DNA of 64,000 nt from Petrolisthes cinctipes (lineage: Eukaryota; Arthropoda; Malacostraca; Decapoda; Porcellanidae): positions 620,001 to 684,000 of the forward strand of contig JAWQEG010000477.1 of assembly GCA_033782935.1 (NCBI GenBank). The letters run 5' to 3'. Each line of letters begins with the position of its first letter. The stretch's first letter is position 1. The notes beneath the pieces are model-generated. The model had not been told where the DNA came from and ran no database searches. It saw only the letters and a list, made by a program, of their open reading frames with translations. A program made the translations under genes and the position numbers. Of the stretch, positions 59,627-64,000 are shown piece after piece.

Positions 59627-60591
59627 ATCGAATTTTCGGGTGTTTAGGGCCAGAATTTGAGATATAAATGGGTACAGAAGATGCATGCACATATCGACTT
59701 TTGGGCACCTAAAAGATCGATTTTCAGTATGTTTTTGGCCTGTATTTTGAAAATACTCTAACACGATGTAGGCATGTACAGATACCATCTGGGACCTCTA
59801 AATATCGAATTTTCGGGTGTTTTGGGACTTTATTTGAGATCTCGATTTTTTGGCACCTAAAATGTCGATTTTTAGCATGTTTTTAGCCTATATTTTGAAA
59901 ATATTCTAGCACTGTGTAGGCATGTACAAATTGCTTCTGGGACCCCAAAATATTGAATTTTCGGGTGTTTTGAGCCTGAATTTGAGATATAAACGGGTAC
60001 AGAAGATACATGCACATATTGACTTTGGGCACCAAAAATATCAATTTTCAGCATGTTTGGGGCCTGAATTTTGAAAATACTCTAACACGGAGTAGGCATG
60101 TACAGATCGCTTCTGGGACCCCAAAATATCGAATTTTCGGGTGTTTAGGGCCAGAATTTGAGATATAAACGGGTACAGAAGATGCATGCACATATCGACT
60201 TTTGGGCACCTAAAAGATCGATTTTCAGTATGTTTTTGGCCTGTATTTAGAAAATACTCTAACACGGAGTAGGCATGTACAGATTGCTTCTGGGACCCCA
60301 AAATATTGAATTTTCGGGTGTTTTGAGCCTGAATTTGAGATATAAACGGGTACTGAAGATGCATGCACATATCGACTTTTGTGCACCTAAAAGATCGATT
60401 TTCAGTATGTTTTGAGCATGTATTTTGAAAATACTCTAACACGGAGTAGGCATGTACAGATCGATTCTGGGACCCCTAAATATCGAATTTTCGGGTGTTT
60501 TGGGACTGAATTTGAGATATCGACTTTTTGGCACCTAAAAGATCGATTTTTAGCATGTTTTTAGCCTATATTTTGAAAATATTCTAGCACT
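59627..60591. repeat. Satellite block 59.6-60.6 kb
   Basis: End of an L2a, S-t 59776 (gggactttatttgagatctcg), L1a (acaaattgc, tatcaattttcag, gtttggggcc), L2a (gtatttagaaaa), L2b, S-c (gatcgattctgg) with the 10-bp deletion. The gagatctcg tag is also at 63.82 kb. Confidence 0.85.
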
Positions 60592-61407
60592 GTACAGATT
60601 ACTTCTGGGACCCCAAAATATTGAATTTTCGGGTGTTTTGAGCCTGAATTAGAGATATAAACGGGTACAGAAGATACATGCACATATTGACTTTATTCAC
60701 CAAAAATATCGATTTTCAGCATGTTTTGGGCCTGAATTTTGAAAATACTCTAACACGGAGTAGGCATGTACAGATCGCTTCTGGGACCCCAAAATATCGA
60801 ATTTTCGGGTGTTTAGGGCCAGAATTTGAGATATAAACGGGTACAGAAGATGCATGCACATATCGACTTTTGGGCACCTAAAAGATCGATTTTCAGTATG
60901 TTTTTGGCCTGTATTTTGAAAATACTCTAACACGGAGTAGGCATGTACAGATACCTTCTGGGACCTCTAAATATCGAATTTTCGGGTGTTTTGGGACTGA
61001 ATTTGAGATATCGATTTTTTGGCATCTAAAATATTGTTTTTTAGCATGTTTTGGGCCTGTTTTTTGAAAATACTCTAACTCTGAGTAGGCATGTACAGAT
61101 TGCTTCTGGGACCCCAAAATATTGAATTTTCGGGTGTTTTGAGCCTGAATTTGAGATATAAACGGGTACTGAAGATGCATGCACATATCGACTTTTGTGC
61201 ACCTAAAAGATCGATTTTCAGTATGTTTTGAGCATGTATTTTGAAAATACTCTAACACGGAGAAGGCATGTACAGATCGCTTCTGGGACCCCTAAATATC
61301 GAATTTTCGGGTGTTTTGGGACTGAATTTGAGATATCGACTTTTTGGCACCTAAAAGATCGATTTTTAGCATGTTTTTAGCCTATATTTTGAAAATATTC
61401 TAGCACT
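60592..61407. repeat. 816-bp tandem unit, copy 1
   Basis: Five monomers: L1a 176 (agattacttc, ctttattcacc), L2a 177, S-t/L1b chimera 148 (ggcatctaaaatattgttttttagc, written here as its key parts ggcatct and attgtttttt), L2b 177, S-c 138. Sum 816. Private changes are gaattagagat, cctgttttttg, aactctgag and ggagaaggc. Confidence 0.92.
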
Positions 61408-62223
61408 GTACAGATTACTTCTGGGACCCCAAAATATTGAATTTTCGGGTGTTTTGAGCCTGAATTTGAGATATAAACGGGTACAGAAGATACATGCACA
61501 TATTGACTTTATGCACCAAAAATATCGATTTTCAGCATGTTTTGGGCCTGAATTTTGAAAATACTCTAACACGGAGTAGGCATGTACAGATCGCTTCTGG
61601 GACCCCAAAATATCGAATTTTCGGGTGTTTAGGGCCAGAATTTGAGATATAAACGGGTACAGAAGATGCATGCACATATCGACTTTTGGGCACCTAAAAG
61701 ATCGATTTTCAGTATGTTTTTGGCCTGTATTTTGAAAATACTCTAACACGGAGTAGGCATGTACAGATACCTTCTGGGACCTCTAAATATCGAATTTTCG
61801 GGTGTTTTGGGACTGAATTTGAGATATCGATTTTTTGGCATCTAAAATATTGTTTTTTAGCATGTTTTGGGCCTGTATTTTGAAAATACTCTAACACTGA
61901 GTAGGCATGTACAGATTGCTTCTGGGACCCCAAAATATTGAATTTTCGGGTGTTTTGAGCCTGAATTTGAGATATAAACGGGTACTGAAGATGCATGCAC
62001 ATATCGACTTTTGTGCACCTAAAAGATCTATTTTCAGTATGTTTTAAGCATGTATTTTGAAAATACTCTAACACGGAGTAGGCATGTACAGATCGCTTCT
62101 GGGACCCCTAAATATCGAATTTTCGGGTGTTTTGGGACTGAATTTGAGATATCGACTTTTTGGCACCTAAAAGATCGAATTTTAGCATGTTTTTAGCCTA
62201 TATTTTGAAAATATTCTAGCACT
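61408..62223. repeat. 816-bp tandem unit, copy 2
   Basis: Adjacent repeat of 60592-61407, with agattacttc and attgtttttt kept. It has ctttatgcacc where copy 1 has ctttattcacc, and gatctattttc, gttttaagc and gatcgaatttta as private changes. Confidence 0.92.
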
Positions 62224-64000
62224 GTACAGATTGCTTCTGGGACCCCAAAATATTGAATTTTCGGTTGTTTTGAGCCTGAATTTGAGATATAAACGGGTAC
62301 AGAAGATACATGCACATATTGACTTTGGGCATCTAAAATAACGATTTTTAGCATGTTTTGGGCCTGAATTTTGAAAATACTCTAACACGGAGTAGGCATG
62401 TACAGATCGCTTCTGGGACCCCAAAATATCGAATTTTCGGTTGTTTAGGGCCAGAATTTGAGATATAAACGGGTACAGAAGATGCATGCACATATCGACT
62501 TTTGGGCACCTAAATGATCGATTTTCAGTATGTTTTTGGCCTGTATTTTAAAAATACTCTAACACGGAGTAGGAATGTACAGATACCTTCTGGGACCTCT
62601 AAATATCGAATTTTCGGGTGTTTTGGGAATGAATTTGAGATATCGATTTTTTGGCACCTAAAATGTCGATTTTTAGCATGTTTTTAGCCAATATTTTGAA
62701 AATATTCCAGCACTGTGTTGGCATGTACAGATTGCTTCTGGGACCCCAAAATATTGAATTTTCGGGTGTTTTGAGCCTGAATTTGAGATATAAACGGGTA
62801 CAGAAGATACATGCACATATTGACTTTGGGCATCTAAAATATCGATTTTTAGCATGTTTTGGGCCTGTATTTTGAAAATACTCTAACACTGAGTAGGCAT
62901 GTACAGATTGCTTCTGGGACCCCAAAATATTGAATTTTCGGGTGTTTTGAGCTTGAATTTTAGATATAAACGGGTACTGAAGATGCATGCACATATCGAC
63001 TTTTGTGCACCTAAAAGATCGATTTTCAGTATGTTTTGAGCATGTATTTTGAAAATACTCTAACACGGAGTAGGCATCTACAGATCGCTTCTGGGACCCC
63101 AAAATATCGAATTTTAGGGTGTTTAGGGCCAGAATTTGAGATATAAACGGGTACAGAAGATGAATGCACATATCGACTTTTGGGCACCTAAAAGATCGAT
63201 TTTCATTATGTTTTTGGCCTGTATTTTGAAAATACTCTAACACGGAGTAGGCATGTACAGATCGCTTCTGGGACCCCTAAATATCGAATTTTCGGGTGTT
63301 TTGGGACTGAATTTGAGATATCGACTTTTTGGCACCTAAAAGATCGATTTTTAGCATGTTTTTAGCCTATATTTTGAAAATATTCTAGCACTGAGTAGGC
63401 ATGTACAGATTGCTTCTGGGACCCCAAAATATTGAATTTTCGGGTGTTTTGAGCCTGAATTTGAGATATAAACGGGTACAGAAGATACATGCACATATTA
63501 ACTTTGGGCACCAAAAATATCGATTTTCAGCATGTTATGGGCCTGAATTTTGAAAATACTCTAACACGGAGTATGCATGTACAGATCGCTTCTGGGACCC
63601 CAAAATATCGAATTTTCGGGTGTTTAGGGCCAGAATTTGAGATATAAACGGGTACAGAAGATGCATGCACATATCGACTTTTGGGCACCTAAAAGATCGA
63701 TTTTCAGTATGTTTTTAGCCTGTATTTTGAAAATACTCTAACACGGAGTAGGCATGTACAGATACCATCTGGGACCTCTAAATATCGAATTTTCGGGTGT
63801 TTTGGGACTGAATTTGAGATCTCGATTTTTTGGCACCTAAAATGTCGATTTTTAGCATGTTTTTAGCCTATATTTTGAAAATATTCTAGCACTGTGTAGG
63901 CATGTACAGATTGCTTCTGGGACCCCAAAATATTGAATTTTCGGGTGTTTTGAGCCTGAATTTGAGATATAAACGGGTACTGAAGATACATGCACATATC
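62224..64000. repeat. Right-edge satellite block
   Basis: L1 62224 (ttcggttg, aataacgattttt), L2a (ttcggttg, aaatgatcg), S-t (gggaatg), L1b (tattccagcac, tgttggc), L2b (gagcttgaattttag), L2a (catctacag, tttagggtg, tttcattatg), S-c, L1a (acatattaac, catgttatggg), L2a (gagtatgcatg), S-t (gataccatctgg, gagatctcg) and a cut L1/L2b. The order and tags resemble 46.7-48.3 kb and 57.7-59.9 kb. The window ends inside a monomer. Confidence 0.85.

Larger units (their letters stand above)
1..64000. repeat. Satellite DNA array filling the whole window
   Basis: Every part of the window reads as copies of one 148-177 bp monomer family. Landmarks such as gtacagat, cttctggga, aattttcgg, gaatttgagatat, cgatttt and ttttgaaaata recur in the same order and orientation from first to last base. 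Both edges cut through monomers, so the array continues beyond the window on each side. I saw no inversion, no inserted transposon, no unique spacer and no microsatellite interruption. Composition is about 41% G+C in the L2 monomer at 1267-1443. Uniform orientation and nested higher-order repeats are typical of eukaryotic centromeric, pericentromeric or subtelomeric satellites. Which of these applies, and the species, cannot be told from sequence alone. Confidence 0.97.

Noticed and set aside
62599..63243. 214-codon minus-strand open frame as a protein gene
   Set aside because: It consists of the repeated satellite translation, begins and ends inside monomers, has no upstream signals distinct from other monomers, and its relatives are broken by 1-, 8- and 10-bp indels.
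1..64000. CRISPR array
   Set aside because: Repeats are contiguous, 148-177 bp long and without unique spacers; there are no neighbouring cas genes.
1..64000. Known satellites such as human alpha (171 bp) or the Arabidopsis 178-180-bp centromere repeat
   Set aside because: Only the lengths are similar. The motifs do not match those families as I know them, so no family name is assigned. A database search would decide.
1..64000. rDNA, tRNA genes, telomere repeats or transposon ends
   Set aside because: No conserved rRNA or tRNA box sequence, no TTAGGG- or TTTAGGG-type runs and no terminal repeats with target-site duplications were seen. Every stretch examined is explained by the satellite.
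1..64000. Bacterial, phage or plasmid origin of the window
   Set aside because: There are no genes at all in 64 kb and the nested tandem repeats are typical of eukaryotic heterochromatin.
1..64000. A previously undescribed enzymatic, defence or regulatory system
   Set aside because: No protein or RNA components are present. What is unusual is the layered repeat structure, reported above.

Overview
The whole 64 kb window is one uninterrupted, head-to-tail array of tandem satellite DNA. I found no protein-coding gene, RNA gene, transposon, CRISPR array or unique-sequence island. The DNA is moderately AT-rich: 72 G+C in one hand-counted 177-bp monomer, about 41%. This is a eukaryotic heterochromatin array of the centromeric, pericentromeric or subtelomeric kind. 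Monomer lengths (148, 176 and 177 bp) are nucleosome-sized, as in many plant and animal satellites. I do not recognise the family and cannot name the species. Monomer starts below are set, arbitrarily, at the g of the gtacag motif that follows 'ggcat'.

The array is built on at least five nested levels. (1) A half-unit of about 88 bp: the two halves of the 177-bp monomer align at 62 of 85 positions by hand. (2) Monomers: L2 is 177 bp, L1 is 176 bp, and S is 148 bp. S is an L2-like monomer lacking 29 bp between two ATAT repeats. (3) A trimer S-L1-L2 of 501 bp, or 491 bp where S carries a 10-bp deletion. (4) A hexamer of about 1.0 kb made of two trimer flavours: S-t, L1b, L2b, S-c, L1a, L2a. (5) Local multi-kilobase duplications with fixed offsets, recognised by shared private variants.

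Layout: 1-7.7 kb is a mixed trimer/hexamer array. A 1,831-bp duplication covers 7.7-11.1 kb. An 826-bp tandem covers 11.8-13.5 kb and recurs at 14.6-15.5 kb. A segment of 15.6-17.4 kb recurs at 20.3-22.0 kb (offset 4,647), and 19.3-20.2 kb recurs at 21.9-22.8 kb (offset 2,652). A 1,326-bp tandem covers 26.2-28.9 kb. A large module, A (1.65 kb) plus B (about 5.6 kb), covers 32.0-39.2 kb; A is then repeated twice and B follows again, shortened, to 46.7 kb. A related, more diverged copy fills 46.7-48.7 kb. Very young tandem duplications of 1,178, 3,988 and 1,669 bp lie at 48.7-59.6 kb, and an 816-bp tandem at 60.6-62.2 kb.

The many minus-strand open frames, up to 214 codons, are by-products of periods divisible by three (177, 501) and are not annotated as genes. 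The main interest is structural: a readable record of unequal exchange, chimeric monomers, an indel-prone monomer boundary, and one surviving 87-bp half-unit that reveals the ancestral period.
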